Positions 44,940 to 53,900 of a stretch of 64,000 nucleotides of DNA are shown piece by piece. Under the pieces are notes generated by a model. It worked only from the letters and a program-made list of their open reading frames with translations. It did not search any database and had not been told where the DNA came from. Every line of letters starts with the position of its first letter. The first letter of the stretch is position 1. A program made the translations under genes and the position numbers. The stretch is from Streptomyces sp. CA-210063 (GTDB taxonomy: Bacteria; Actinomycetota; Actinomycetes; Streptomycetales; Streptomycetaceae). Where the stretch lies: positions 5,828,001 to 5,892,000 of the forward strand of contig NZ_CP102512.1 of the NCBI RefSeq assembly GCF_024612015.1, written 5' to 3'.

Positions 44940-44963
44940 CACTATATGCGTGCGCATGTAGTG
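44940..44963. promoter_or_regulatory. 24-bp palindromic operator upstream of the OYE gene
   Basis: Arms CACTATATGCG (44940-44950) and CGCATGTAGTG (44953-44963) differ at one position. Length and symmetry suit a TetR- or MarR-type repressor; no such gene is adjacent. Confidence 0.7.
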
Positions 44964-45016
44964 CGTATCCCGCTTATTGTCCGGTGCCGACCTCTCCGAC
45001 TCCGAGGAGCCCCTAC

Positions 45017-46147
45017 GTGACCACCTCCGCCTCCCCTTCCACCTCCCGTGCCGCCGAGATCCTGTCCCGCCCCGTCACGATCAACGGCCTGACCGTTCCG
45101 AACCGGATCGCCATGGCGCCCATGACGCGGGTGTTCTCGCCCGGCGGTGTGCCCGGCGCGGACGTGGCCTCGTACTACGGACGGCGGGCGGCCGCGGGGG
45201 TGGGCCTGATCGTGACCGAGGGGACGTACGTCGGGCACGAGACGGCCGGGGACGAGGAGGGGGTGCCGCGGTTCGCCGGTGAGGAGCAGCTCGCCGGGTG
45301 GGCGAAGGTCGCGGAGGCTGTGCACGCGGGCGGCGGCACGATCGTGCCGCAGCTGTGGCACATCGGGACCGTCCGGCAGCAGGGCAAGCTCTTCCCCGAG
45401 GCCCCGGTTCTCGGTCCGTCCGGCCTGCGGGTCGACGGCACCGAGGCGGAGGGCGGCCGGGCCATGACGCAGGCGGACATCGACGAGGTCATCGCCGCGT
45501 TCGCCAAGTCCGCCGCCGAGGCCGAGCGCATCGGCATGGACGGCGTCGAACTCCACGGCGCCCACGGCTACCTGATCGACCAGTTCCTGTGGGAGCGCAC
45601 CAACCGCCGTACGGACGCCTACGGCGGTGACCTCGTCGCCCGTACGAAGTTCGCGGCGGAGATCGTGGCGGCCGTACGGGACTCCGTGTCCGCGACCTTC
45701 CCCGTCATCTTCCGCTACTCGCAGTGGAAGCAGGAGGCGTACGACGGGCGGCTCGCCGAGACGCCGGAGGAGCTGGAGGCGCTGCTGACCCCGCTCGCGG
45801 CGGCCGGTGTCGACGCCTTCCACGCCTCCACGCGTCGTTACTGGCAGTCGGAGTTCGAGGGCTCCGAGCTCAACCTCGCGGGCTGGACGAAGAAGCTCAC
45901 CGGCAAGCCCACCATCACGGTCGGCTCGGTCGGTCTGGACGGCGAGTTCCTCACCGCGTTCGCCGGTGAGGGGTCCTCGACCAAGGCCATCGACGACCTG
46001 CTGGACGGCCTGGAGGCCGAGGAGTTCGACATGGTCGCCGTGGGCCGCGCGCTGCTCCAGGACCCCGAGTGGGCGGCGAAGGTGCTCGACGGCCGCTTCG
46101 GCGAGCTGAAGGCGTTCGAGCCGGCGGCGCTGGGGTCGCTGAGCTGA
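45017..46147 (+). CDS. NADH:flavin oxidoreductase, old yellow enzyme family
   Basis: The product has 376 residues, FMN-binding TIM barrel. It has PNRIAMAPMTR at the start of the barrel, substrate-contacting LHGAHGYLIDQFLWERTNRRTD with the paired His/Asn-equivalent positions, and AVGRALLQDPEWAAKV near the end. It reduces activated alkenes or quinones. The GTG start follows GAGGAG. A palindrome at 44940-44963 is the likely operator, so it is probably inducible by an electrophile. Confidence 0.93.
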   Translation: MTTSASPSTSRAAEILSRPVTINGLTVPNRIAMAPMTRVFSPGGVPGADVASYYGRRAAAGVGLIVTEGTYVGHETAGDEEGVPRFAGEEQLAGWAKVAEAVHAGGGTIVPQLWHIGTVRQQGKLFPEAPVLGPSGLRVDGTEAEGGRAMTQADIDEVIAAFAKSAAEAERIGMDGVELHGAHGYLIDQFLWERTNRRTDAYGGDLVARTKFAAEIVAAVRDSVSATFPVIFRYSQWKQEAYDGRLAETPEELEALLTPLAAAGVDAFHASTRRYWQSEFEGSELNLAGWTKKLTGKPTITVGSVGLDGEFLTAFAGEGSSTKAIDDLLDGLEAEEFDMVAVGRALLQDPEWAAKVLDGRFGELKAFEPAALGSLS

Positions 46148-46162
46148 GTGCAGGGTGACGAC

Positions 46163-46191
46163 GCCGGGCCCGCGAGTGTTAGGGGCCCGGC
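46163..46191. terminator. Hairpin between convergent genes
   Basis: GCCGGGCCC (46163-46171) pairs with 46183-46191 between the OYE and Uma2 genes. Confidence 0.75.
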
Positions 46192-46203
46192 ATCGGGGAC
46201 GGG

Positions 46204-46881
46204 TCAGTCGGCGTAGTCCTTGAGCTTCTCGGTGTTCAGGGTGATGTTGACGGGGGCGGGGAGTTCGATGACGTCTCCGAAGTGATACACGGGGCTCTGT
46301 CGGTACTCCCCGTTCTCGGGTTCGCTGCGCACGACCACTGTGCGGTTGTCGCGGTCGATGAGGAGATAGACGGGGATGCCCGCTTCCGCGTAGCCCTGGG
46401 GCTTCTCGACGCGGTCGCGTCGGTCGGTGTCACGGTCGTGGGATGTCACCTCGACGACCATGAGAACACCGTCGGTGTCGCACCATTCGCCCCCTTGGGC
46501 GATGAAGTGGTCGAGGGGCGCCAGGACGCCGTCCGGGCGGGCGTGGCCTTTACGGTAGGTACCGATCCTCAGCCCCTGGTCCGGGTACAGGGCAAGCTCA
46601 GGACGCTCCTGCATGCACAGACGGATGAGCCACATGGCGATGGCGCCGTGCCGAGGGTCCGGCATGGGCTTGACCTCTAGCTTTCCATTGATCAGTTCGA
46701 GCCGGACTCCCTTGGGGGCCTTTCGGGCCAGTTCCTCGAAGTCCTCGATCTCGATGTGATCGCCTTTTACATACAGCCGCCCTTCGATGAATTCGAGCTC
46801 TACGTGCTCGGGGGCCTGGCTGGCCAGTTCCTCGAAGTCCTCGGCGGAGATGTGCGGGCGCTGAGTGGTGCTGGGGGTCAT
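46204..46881 (-). CDS. Uma2 family (DUF820) putative restriction-like nuclease
   Basis: The product has 225 residues of the Uma2/DUF820 family, PD-(D/E)XK-like fold. The motif RPDGVLAP, then VVEVTSHDRDTDRRDRVEKPQGYAEAGIPVYLLIDRD, holds the catalytic Asp, Glu and Lys. The first 65 residues contain the family's N-terminal block twice (DFEELASQAPEHVELEFIEG and DFEELARKAPKGVRLELING), an internal duplication. GAGGAGGCGAGGAC precedes the ATG. Uma2 proteins are very numerous in Streptomyces and their cellular role is unclear. Confidence 0.9.
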   Translation of the reverse strand: MTPSTTQRPHISAEDFEELASQAPEHVELEFIEGRLYVKGDHIEIEDFEELARKAPKGVRLELINGKLEVKPMPDPRHGAIAMWLIRLCMQERPELALYPDQGLRIGTYRKGHARPDGVLAPLDHFIAQGGEWCDTDGVLMVVEVTSHDRDTDRRDRVEKPQGYAEAGIPVYLLIDRDNRTVVVRSEPENGEYRQSPVYHFGDVIELPAPVNITLNTEKLKDYAD

Positions 46882-46940
46882 GTCCTCGCCTCCTCCCCTC
46901 CATGGTGCCCCGGGGCGGTGTCGGCGGATCGTTGGAGCGG

Positions 46941-47846
46941 TCATACGCGCGGCCTTTCTTCTCGGGGGAGCATCGCCGCGCGGGCTGCGGCGGCGCGGGT
47001 GTGGACTGCGGAGGCGGACAGGGGCGCGTCGCTGCGGGCCGGGGCGCGTTCGCCTCGGCAGGCGCCGCAGGTGCCGCCCGGCAGGGCCTCCGGGTGGCCC
47101 GGGGTGCGGCACTTGGCGCACTCCAGCATGCGGAGGGGTGGGCGTACGGGGGCGGGCGTGCGGACCGGTTCCGGCTCCGGCGGGAGCTTGTTGATGAGGC
47201 GGGTGCGGAGGATGGCCGCCGGGCTGTGGACCGGGGTGGGGAGGCCGGAGGTGAGGGCCCGGTGGATGTACTCGTCGGTCGCGCCGCGCTCGAACCAGGG
47301 CAGCAGGAGTGGGGCCAGCGCCGCGCAGTCCGCCTGGGAGAGGGAGAGCGCGGGGGTCGCGCGGCCCAGGGCGGCGAGGAGGATGTGGGCGCGGGAACGA
47401 GTGGGGGCCTTCTGCGGCTCCTGCTCCTGCGGTACGTCGCCCCGTGTGAATCTCGCCCACCAGGCGTCGTCCCGCGCGGTACGGGAGAACCACGATCGGG
47501 TGGTCCAGCGGGAGCTGCCCGAGTCCGTGGTCACGCACTCGCGGCCCCGCCGCAAGTGGCCGGCCTCCTGCAGCCTGTTGAGGGCCGTGCGGAGCGCGCA
47601 TTGGCCGTACGGGAGTGTCTTGGCCAGCGTCTTCACGGAGATGTCGGCGCCGTCGGGGAGGCGGTCGATGAACGCGGCGATGGCTGCTTCGCGGGGTGGG
47701 AGGTCGGCGAAGTCGTGGGCCGTGCGGGGGTGTTGGCCGGGGGCGGTGCGTTTGCCGTAGCCCGGGTTGGCCATGGGGTGGGGGCTCGGAGGGTGCGGGA
47801 CCGCGTGCGCGGGCAGGAAGGCAGCACTAAGATTGGCATCAGCCAT
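46941..47846 (-). CDS. Winged-helix DNA-binding protein with C-terminal zinc motif
   Basis: The product has 301 residues. A helix-turn-helix (about 40-110; DFADLPPREAAIAAFIDRLPDGADISVKTLAK ... LRTALNRLQEAGHLRRG in parts) is followed by the segment SRWTTRSWFSRTARDDAWW, then helices, then CAKC...CGAC (about 245-270), a likely zinc ribbon. This type is common in Streptomyces as a plasmid- or chromosome-borne HTH protein; targets unknown. The start MADANLS at 47846 follows AAGGA at long spacing; a longer form is possible. Confidence 0.75.
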   Translation of the reverse strand: MADANLSAAFLPAHAVPHPPSPHPMANPGYGKRTAPGQHPRTAHDFADLPPREAAIAAFIDRLPDGADISVKTLAKTLPYGQCALRTALNRLQEAGHLRRGRECVTTDSGSSRWTTRSWFSRTARDDAWWARFTRGDVPQEQEPQKAPTRSRAHILLAALGRATPALSLSQADCAALAPLLLPWFERGATDEYIHRALTSGLPTPVHSPAAILRTRLINKLPPEPEPVRTPAPVRPPLRMLECAKCRTPGHPEALPGGTCGACRGERAPARSDAPLSASAVHTRAAAARAAMLPREERPRV

Positions 47847-47880
47847 GGGGATCGAATCAATCCTTCGATCTCGTAGGTCA

Positions 47881-47916
47881 AGCCCCCGCAGGTGTTGGTA
47901 GCACCTGGCGGGGGCT
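47881..47916. terminator. Hairpin between HTH and DinB-like genes
   Basis: AGCCCCCGC-AGGTG pairs with CACCT-GGCGGGGGCT with one bulged base; TGTTTC follows on the plus strand. It may end the DinB-like gene transcript. Confidence 0.55.
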
Positions 47917-48079
47917 GTTTCGTCTGCGGGCACCGTATCAGCATCGTCACCGTGCGTGGCAAGCCGAACGCGTCAAGTCAACACACCGGGTGGGAGGGTG
48001 GGTTGAGGCCCACCTCCCCATCCTTGAAAAGAGGGCTCGGAGCTGGGGGCTTGAGCTTCGGGGCCTGCCTGCCGGTGCG

Positions 48080-48625
48080 TCAGCCCATGCTCTTGGAGCC
48101 GTCCAGGGCCTCGCGGATGATGTCGGCGTGACCGGCGTGCTGGGCGGTCTCGGCGATGATGTGCAGCAGTGCCCTCCGGGCCGACCACCGTGCGCCGGCC
48201 TCGAACCACGGGGCCTTGGGCAGGGGGTGGGAGGCGTCCAGGTCGGGCAGGGTCGCGACCAGTTCGTCGGTCCGGCGGGCGACGTCGTCGTACTCGGCCA
48301 GCACCCCGGCCAGCGTCTCGCCGGGCAGCATGCGGAACTCGTCGGCCCGCCGGGCCCAGTCCTCCTCCGTCATGGCGGTGAAGTCGTCCGACGGCGACGG
48401 GCCGTTCAGGATGAAGTCCGCCCAGCCTCGTTCCGCCGACGTGACGTGCTTGATCAGGCCGCCGAGGCACAGTTCGCTGACGGTCGTTCGCCGCCCGGCC
48501 TGCTCGTCGGTGAGGTCGCGGGTGGTGAGGCGCAGGAAGTCGCGGTGCTTGGCCAGCGTCTCCAGGAGGTCGCTGCGCTCGCCGGTGGTCACGGTGGGGG
48601 TCGGGGTGTTCGTGGTGGTGTTCAT
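48080..48625 (-). CDS. DinB/DUF664 family protein
   Basis: The product has 181 residues in a four-helix DinB-like bundle. The three metal-binding histidines of the family are seen: LIKHVTSAERGW, a middle position and AQHAGHADIIREAL near the end. Members are thiol-dependent (mycothiol or bacillithiol) transferases or isomerases. ATG 48625 is preferred because TACCGT lies 6 nt before it (leaderless). No partner gene is evident. Confidence 0.87.
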   Translation of the reverse strand: MNTTTNTPTPTVTTGERSDLLETLAKHRDFLRLTTRDLTDEQAGRRTTVSELCLGGLIKHVTSAERGWADFILNGPSPSDDFTAMTEEDWARRADEFRMLPGETLAGVLAEYDDVARRTDELVATLPDLDASHPLPKAPWFEAGARWSARRALLHIIAETAQHAGHADIIREALDGSKSMG

Positions 48626-48681
48626 GGCCACACGGTAGGAGCGATGTAGGTCAGATCCTGACCTCTAGCCACTTGGGCGGG

Positions 48682-48888
48682 TCAGTCGCGCTTGAGGTTC
48701 TCGACGAACGCGGACCAGGCCTCGGCCCGGAACACGAGCTTCGGGCCGAGGGGGGTCTTTGAGTCGCGAACGGGGATGACAGCGGGGTGGCCGTCGGCGA
48801 CTTCCAGGCAGTTGCCGCCGCTGCCGTCGCTGTACGTCGACTTGCGCCAGGTCACCGAGTGGAGGTGGTACTCAGGGCTGATCTTCAT
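48682..48888 (-). CDS. DUF397 protein
   Basis: The product has 68 residues with the DUF397 hallmarks: WRKSTYSDGSGGNCLEVAD and VPVRDSK-like IPVRDSKTPLGP, ending FRAEAWSAFVENLK. DUF397 proteins pair with XRE-type regulators of the WhiJ group; the pair may form a regulatory or toxin-antitoxin-like module. The start overlaps the end of the upstream XRE gene, so the two are translationally coupled. Confidence 0.95.
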   Translation of the reverse strand: MKISPEYHLHSVTWRKSTYSDGSGGNCLEVADGHPAVIPVRDSKTPLGPKLVFRAEAWSAFVENLKRD

Positions 48889-49711
48889 GGGCGTAATCCT
48901 CCGCCACCGATTCGATCAAGGCCAGAGATTCGTGGGGCGAGAGCGCGGTGGCCCCCAACAAATCGTAGGCCAGTTCGTAGCGGGTGACGGTGGCCGGGTC
49001 GTCCTCCAGCCTGCCGGTTCCGGGGCCTTCGAAGTACACGAGCGGCGGCGCGTCGTCGAAGGCCATCAGCTTGATCGCCCCGCCCATCGACGTGTGTGCA
49101 CCCGCCCTGAACGGCAGCACCTGTGCAATGACTCGGCGCCGGTGAACCAGTCCGGCGACGTGGCGTAGGGCCTCGACCATGACGGCCGGGCTGCCCGTCA
49201 CGCGGCGCAGGGCCGCCTCGTCAAGTACGACCCTCAGCAGCGGCTTTGTTGGATCGTCGAGGAGCTTGGCCCGCTCCAGCCGCGCCGAGACCAGCTTGTC
49301 GATCTCCTCGTCGGGAGCCGTCGGCTGATGCGCGATGCACACGGCCTGCGCGTAAGCACGTGTCTGGAGCAACCCCGGGATCAGCATGGGCGCGTACTCC
49401 CTGATCCTCGTAGCGACAGCCTCGGCTTCGGCCGCCTGCGCGAAGTGCTCCGGATACTTGGACTTGGCCACCGCCTTGCAGTTCCGGCTGAAGAAGTCCC
49501 CCGTATCCAGCGCGACATCGATAAGTCGCGCGATCTCCGGCTGCAAGCGCCGTACCGCCGACTCCAGCTGGCCCACGAACGAACCGCTCACGAACAGCTG
49601 CTGGCCCAACTCCTCCTGACTGAGCCCCGCCCTCTCCCTGGCGTGGCGCAACTCCGCCCCCAACAACGCCCGCGGCGACGACGACGGGTCGAGATCCTTC
49701 GGTCCCGGCAT
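48872..49711 (-). CDS. XRE-family regulator with DUF5753 (WhiJ-like)
   Basis: The product has 279 residues. An N-terminal helix-turn-helix (about 15-75: GAELRHARERAGLSQEELGQQLFVSGSFVGQLESA) is followed by the DUF5753 ligand- or partner-binding domain (about 100-275, with YAPMLIPGLLQTRAYAQAV and LDEAALRRVTGS). Paralogues such as WhiJ control development. AGGGAG precedes ATG 49711. It is coupled to the DUF397 gene. Confidence 0.93.
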   Translation of the reverse strand: MPGPKDLDPSSSPRALLGAELRHARERAGLSQEELGQQLFVSGSFVGQLESAVRRLQPEIARLIDVALDTGDFFSRNCKAVAKSKYPEHFAQAAEAEAVATRIREYAPMLIPGLLQTRAYAQAVCIAHQPTAPDEEIDKLVSARLERAKLLDDPTKPLLRVVLDEAALRRVTGSPAVMVEALRHVAGLVHRRRVIAQVLPFRAGAHTSMGGAIKLMAFDDAPPLVYFEGPGTGRLEDDPATVTRYELAYDLLGATALSPHESLALIESVAEDYAHEDQP

Positions 49712-49824
49712 GGCCCAACTCCCTGTCCAGCAGTCCCCATGTTGGGGCGTCGTATCTGGCCAGGCTAGATGGCTGTCCGCCACGCTGTGTGGTGAATCGG
49801 AAACCCAGCGTGGAGGGCGTGGAC

Positions 49825-50067
49825 GTGAAGAACAGAGCGGCGAACGGGCGGGGCACGACGGGGCGCATCCTGGCGCGGACGACCGAGGAGGCCGTCGAAC
49901 AGCTCGACCAGGCCCTGCGCGGCGTCGGCGTCATCCTGCCGTCCCTGCGCGTCGACCCGGTGACCGGCGCCAGTGAACTCCCCTTCCCACTCGTCGAGTT
50001 GGGCTGCTGCAACCTCCAGGTCGCCGCCCGCCTGGCCGCCGTACTGCGGAAGGCGGCGGAGACGTGA
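49825..50067 (+). CDS. Small conserved protein of a WhiJ-like locus
   Basis: The product has 80 residues, helical with a short beta part (VGVILPSLRVDPVTG) and a CC pair in ELGCCNLQVAARLAAVL. I do not recognise a named domain. Proteins of this type accompany XRE/DUF397 pairs. GTG 49825 is chosen because GGAGGG lies 7 nt upstream; GTG 49789 would extend it by 12 residues. Its end overlaps the next gene (GTGA). Confidence 0.7.
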   Translation: MKNRAANGRGTTGRILARTTEEAVEQLDQALRGVGVILPSLRVDPVTGASELPFPLVELGCCNLQVAARLAAVLRKAAET

Positions 50068-50276
50068 CCGGGCGGCGGCGGTCGTACGCCGTGGACGTAC
50101 GCGATGGGCGGCTCGGCGAGGTGATAGGGGAGGTGGGTGGTTATGTGCAGCTACGGCCCGTGGGTGGCGGGCGGGAGTGGGACTGTCCACCGGAGGCGGC
50201 GCGGGAAGCGGCACCGGGGGAGGTGCTGCGGGCGCGGGTGCGGCAGGTGAACGGGGAGGGCCGGCTGCCGTGCTGA
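50064..50276 (+). CDS. Small protein, 70 residues, coupled to the preceding gene
   Basis: A small beta-rich protein (RRRSYAVDVRDGRLGEVIGEVGGYVQLRPVGGGREWDC in part), probably an SH3-like barrel; no family named. The GTG start overlaps the upstream stop by GTGA, and the codon usage is Streptomyces-like, so it is a real gene although short. Confidence 0.72.
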   Translation: MTGRRRSYAVDVRDGRLGEVIGEVGGYVQLRPVGGGREWDCPPEAAREAAPGEVLRARVRQVNGEGRLPC

Positions 50277-50310
50277 GCCGTGGAGTCGACGGATCGGCCC
50301 CGCCCCCTCA

Positions 50311-50889
50311 CTACAGGTTCCCCATCGGCTCGATGTCCACCCGCACCGGCTCGCCCCAGATGCGCAGGACCTCGTAGTCGGTGAACTCGTAGACCAGGCG
50401 GTAGGCGATGGCGGGGCGGGGGCCGCGGCGTTGGGCGGTGAGGTAGAGCTCGGCCTCGCGGCGGTCGCGGCGGGGGGTGCCGCAGAGCTGCCAGACCTGG
50501 CCGTTCCACGCTTCCGGGAGCCAGCGCTGCTGGGGCTGGGGGCGGTCGTCCCGTACGCCGTACCGGGACGGGGTCGGGGTGACCGGGCCGGTGGGGTGGG
50601 CGGGGCCGTAGCTGTCGTTCAGCTGGGAGCGGCGGGCGGCGCGGCGGCGGGTCTCGCAGAGCAGGCAGCGGTCGGGGGCCTCCTCGTCGACCGGGCCGTT
50701 CGGATGCTCGGCGCAGTGGGTCGTCGGCTTGGCCGCCGTGACCGTGTCGTCCAGCAGCTCCAAGGCGCGCTTGATGTCCGCCTTCACCTCGTGCAGCCGG
50801 GCGTCGGGGGTCTCGGCGGTCAGGGCCTCCCCATGCTCCCCGAGGACGCGCAGGGCTCGGCCGAGGGCGGTGAGCTGGGCGTGATTCAC
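50311..50889 (-). CDS. Hypothetical protein with CxxC motif
   Basis: The product has 192 residues. The first 70 are helical, the middle has one CxxC (DRCLLCETRRRAA) with a further Cys and His (THCAEHPNG) that may bind zinc, and the C-terminus has the tight beta sequence YRLVYEFTDYEVLRIWGEPVRVDIE. GTG 50889 follows GGAG at a spacing of about 9. I do not recognise the family. It is convergent with the pair of small genes. Confidence 0.7.
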   Translation of the reverse strand: MNHAQLTALGRALRVLGEHGEALTAETPDARLHEVKADIKRALELLDDTVTAAKPTTHCAEHPNGPVDEEAPDRCLLCETRRRAARRSQLNDSYGPAHPTGPVTPTPSRYGVRDDRPQPQQRWLPEAWNGQVWQLCGTPRRDRREAELYLTAQRRGPRPAIAYRLVYEFTDYEVLRIWGEPVRVDIEPMGNL

Positions 50890-50993
50890 GGCGTGCGGCT
50901 CCGTTTCGTATCCCGTGTCCCGTACGTAGGTCGTTTCTGGCACACACACTCGCACACGCCACTGACATCGCCGCCTCGGCCAAGCCCCGCGCC

Positions 50994-53900
50994 TCAGTGG
51001 CCGCACACCTCGCGGTACGGCGCGTCGGGCAGGTATGTGTGCCATTGGGCGGGTGTCAGGTCGGCGTCGTCGGTGCGGGCGCAGATCTGGGTGACGGCCC
51101 GGGCGGGGTCGATGGTGTGGCGCTGGAGTGGGACGTGGGTGCCGGCCGTGTGGATGGTGGTGCTGTCGGGGCTGAAGGCGAGGGAGGTGATGGCGTCGCC
51201 GGGGGTGGTCAGCGGGCCGCCGAGGGGCTGTTGGGTGGCGATGTCCCACAGCTGGAGCGTGCCGGCGTCACCGCCGACGGCCAGGGTGCGGCCGTCGGGA
51301 CTGATGGCGAGGGCGCTGACCGCTTCGGCGGTGTCGCCGAGCGGGGTGGGGAAGACGTTGCGCAGCACGCCCGCGCGGTGTTTCAGGTCGCCGTCCCACA
51401 GGGTGACCCGCCCGGTCCGGTCGCCCGCCGCGAGCCGGGAGCCGTCGGGGGCGAAGGCGAGGGCGCCGATCTCGGCGCCCTGGACGAGGTCGTGGGCGCG
51501 CACCGTGCCGGAGGGCAGGCGCACGCTGCGGCCGGAGGTGACGAGGAGCTGTCCGCCGGGGTGGACGGTCAGCTGAGGGCCGACCGGGTCCGGGTACTGG
51601 GCGGTTCGGCGGTGCCGTGCGGTGTCCCACACTTCGTGGCTCAGCTCGCCGATGCCGGGTGTGCGCGTGGCGTACAGGGCGTGACCGCCGGGGCCCAGGG
51701 CGAGTGTGACGACCGCCCCGTCGGACGACGGCGTCGCCAGGTCCAGCGTGGTCCGCGCGTGGCCGCGGGCCATGTCCCAGAGCATGAACCGCTGCGGCGC
51801 GGTCAGGCGGCCGGGTGCGGAGACGCCGTAGGCGAAGGTGCCGCCCTCGGGGCTGAAGGCCAGCAGGGGCGTGGTGTCCCGTGCGATGACCGGCTGGTCG
51901 GGGTCGCGCGACACGGGCAAGGGTACCGGCGGCAGCGTCCGCAGGAGATGTCCGTCCGCACTGTCGCGCAGTTGGACGCGGTAGCCGGTGTCCCCGATGG
52001 GGGTCCCCCCGCTCGAGCGAAGCCGAGAGTGGGGGAGTTCGGCGGTGGCGAGGGTGCGGCCGTCCGGGCTGAGCAGCACCGCGTCCAGGGGGGTCTCGCG
52101 CCATGCGGCGGTGACGGCGCCGGCGAGGTCCAGGGTGTGGACGGTGCCGCCTTCGAGGTAGCGCAGCAGCGGCCGGTCGGGGTCCCAGGCGAGGCCGCCG
52201 TAGAGGTGTTCGTTGTACAGGGGGTGGCGGAACACCGGGGTGGGGGTGTCTGTCGCGGCCCCCGCCGTGAGGCGCCACACCCTGATCTCGCCGGCGTCGG
52301 CGGTGGCCAGGAAAGTGCCGTCCTCGCTGAAGGCGATGCTGTGCACACCCTCGTTGTCGAGGTCGGCGATCAGGCGTCCTGACCTGGCGTCCCAGATGTG
52401 GACGCCGCTGGGGGAGGCCATCGCGAACCGGTCGGCGCCGGCACCCGGGCCGTCGAACACGAGTGTCGAGTAGTCGTCGCAGCGGACGCCCGCGTCCTCC
52501 CAGGCGCCGGGCACTGTACGGCGACGGTCGGCGTCCCACACCTGCGGTGCGCGGCCGGAGGCACAGACGGCCAGCAGTCGGCCGTCGGTGCTTGGCGTGA
52601 CGTTCGTGAAGCCGGACGCTCGCGTCTCGAACCGTTGTGTGCCGTCCGCGGTCGAGTGCAGCCGCACCCGGTCGTCGTACGGACTGCTCACCGCATAGCT
52701 GCGGCCGTCGGGGCCGAAGTCCACGACGCTGTCGGCCGGCAGGACCGCCCCGGTCCACCGCCCGGCGGAGGTGTCCCACAGCCGTACGTCGGCGTCCCTG
52801 GCGATCGCGAGTAGCCGCCCGTCGGGACCGGCCCCGGCGATGCCTCCGTCCGGCAGCCGTCCGGAGGCGAGCCGGCGGTGGGTGGCCACGTCCCAGGTGC
52901 GCCAGGTGTCGCCGTCGGCGTGGAGCAACGTGCGGCCGGAGCGGGTGAGGAAGCGGGTGGGGCTGCTGCCGGGCGTCGGGTCGGTGAAGGTGTCCGTTTC
53001 GGGCTGGGCGAGGGCGCCGAGCAGGGCGCGGCGGGTCTCCGGCAGCTCGGCGGCGTTCCAGGCGGCGACGCCGAGCAACTGGGCGGTGCGGGGGTCGGTG
53101 GTGCGCAGGGCGTCGGCGACCTCGGCGACGCGGCGGGCCGCCGCTTCGGTACGACGCCGCTGGTTGTCGTGGTGCTCCCCCCAGGCGGCCAGGCCGGCGA
53201 CCAGGGCCACGGCCAGGACGGCCGAGAGCGTGACCAGCAGCGCCCGGGACCGCCGCGCTGAGCGGGCGGTGGCGCGGAGTTCTGCCTCGCGGGCGTCCCG
53301 CGCGGTGGTGAGGAAGTCCCGCTCGGTCGCGGTGAGCATGCCGTCGTCGTCCGCGAACAGTTCCTCCGCGCGCGCCAGCCGCGTGCCCCGGTACAGGGCG
53401 CCGGGGTCGCGGTCGTGCTCCAGCCAGGCGCGGGTGGCCTCGGCGAGGCGGCGGTGGTGGCGCAGCCGTTCGCGGTCCTCCTCGATCCAGCCGTGCAGCC
53501 GCGGCCAGCAGGTGATCAGCGCCTCGTGGGCGAGCTGGACGCCGTCCTCGTCGGCGGTCAGCAGCCGGGCCCGGGTCAGCCGGTCCGCGACCGCCCCCAC
53601 CTCGGGCTCGGCCCACTCCTCGATCTCGGCCCGGGTGAGCGGGCGCCGGGTGTCGGGGGTGCCCTGGCCCGGCTCGACCATCCGCAGCAGCAGGTGCCGG
53701 GCGGTGCGGGCCTGCTCCGGTGACAGCTGCTCGAACACCTCCTCCGCGGTCGCCGCGATCGCGCCGCGCACCCCACCGGCCGCCTGGTAGGCGGTCAGGG
53801 TCAGCGTCCGGCCCCGGCGCCGCCGCCAGGTCTCCAGGAGGGCGTGCGAGAGCATCGGCAGGCCGCCGGGCTCGTCGAGCACCTCCTCGATGATCCGCGC

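Noticed and set aside
49789..49824. Upstream GTG starts for the small WhiJ-locus gene
   Set aside because: The only well-spaced ribosome binding site (GGAGGG) points to GTG 49825.
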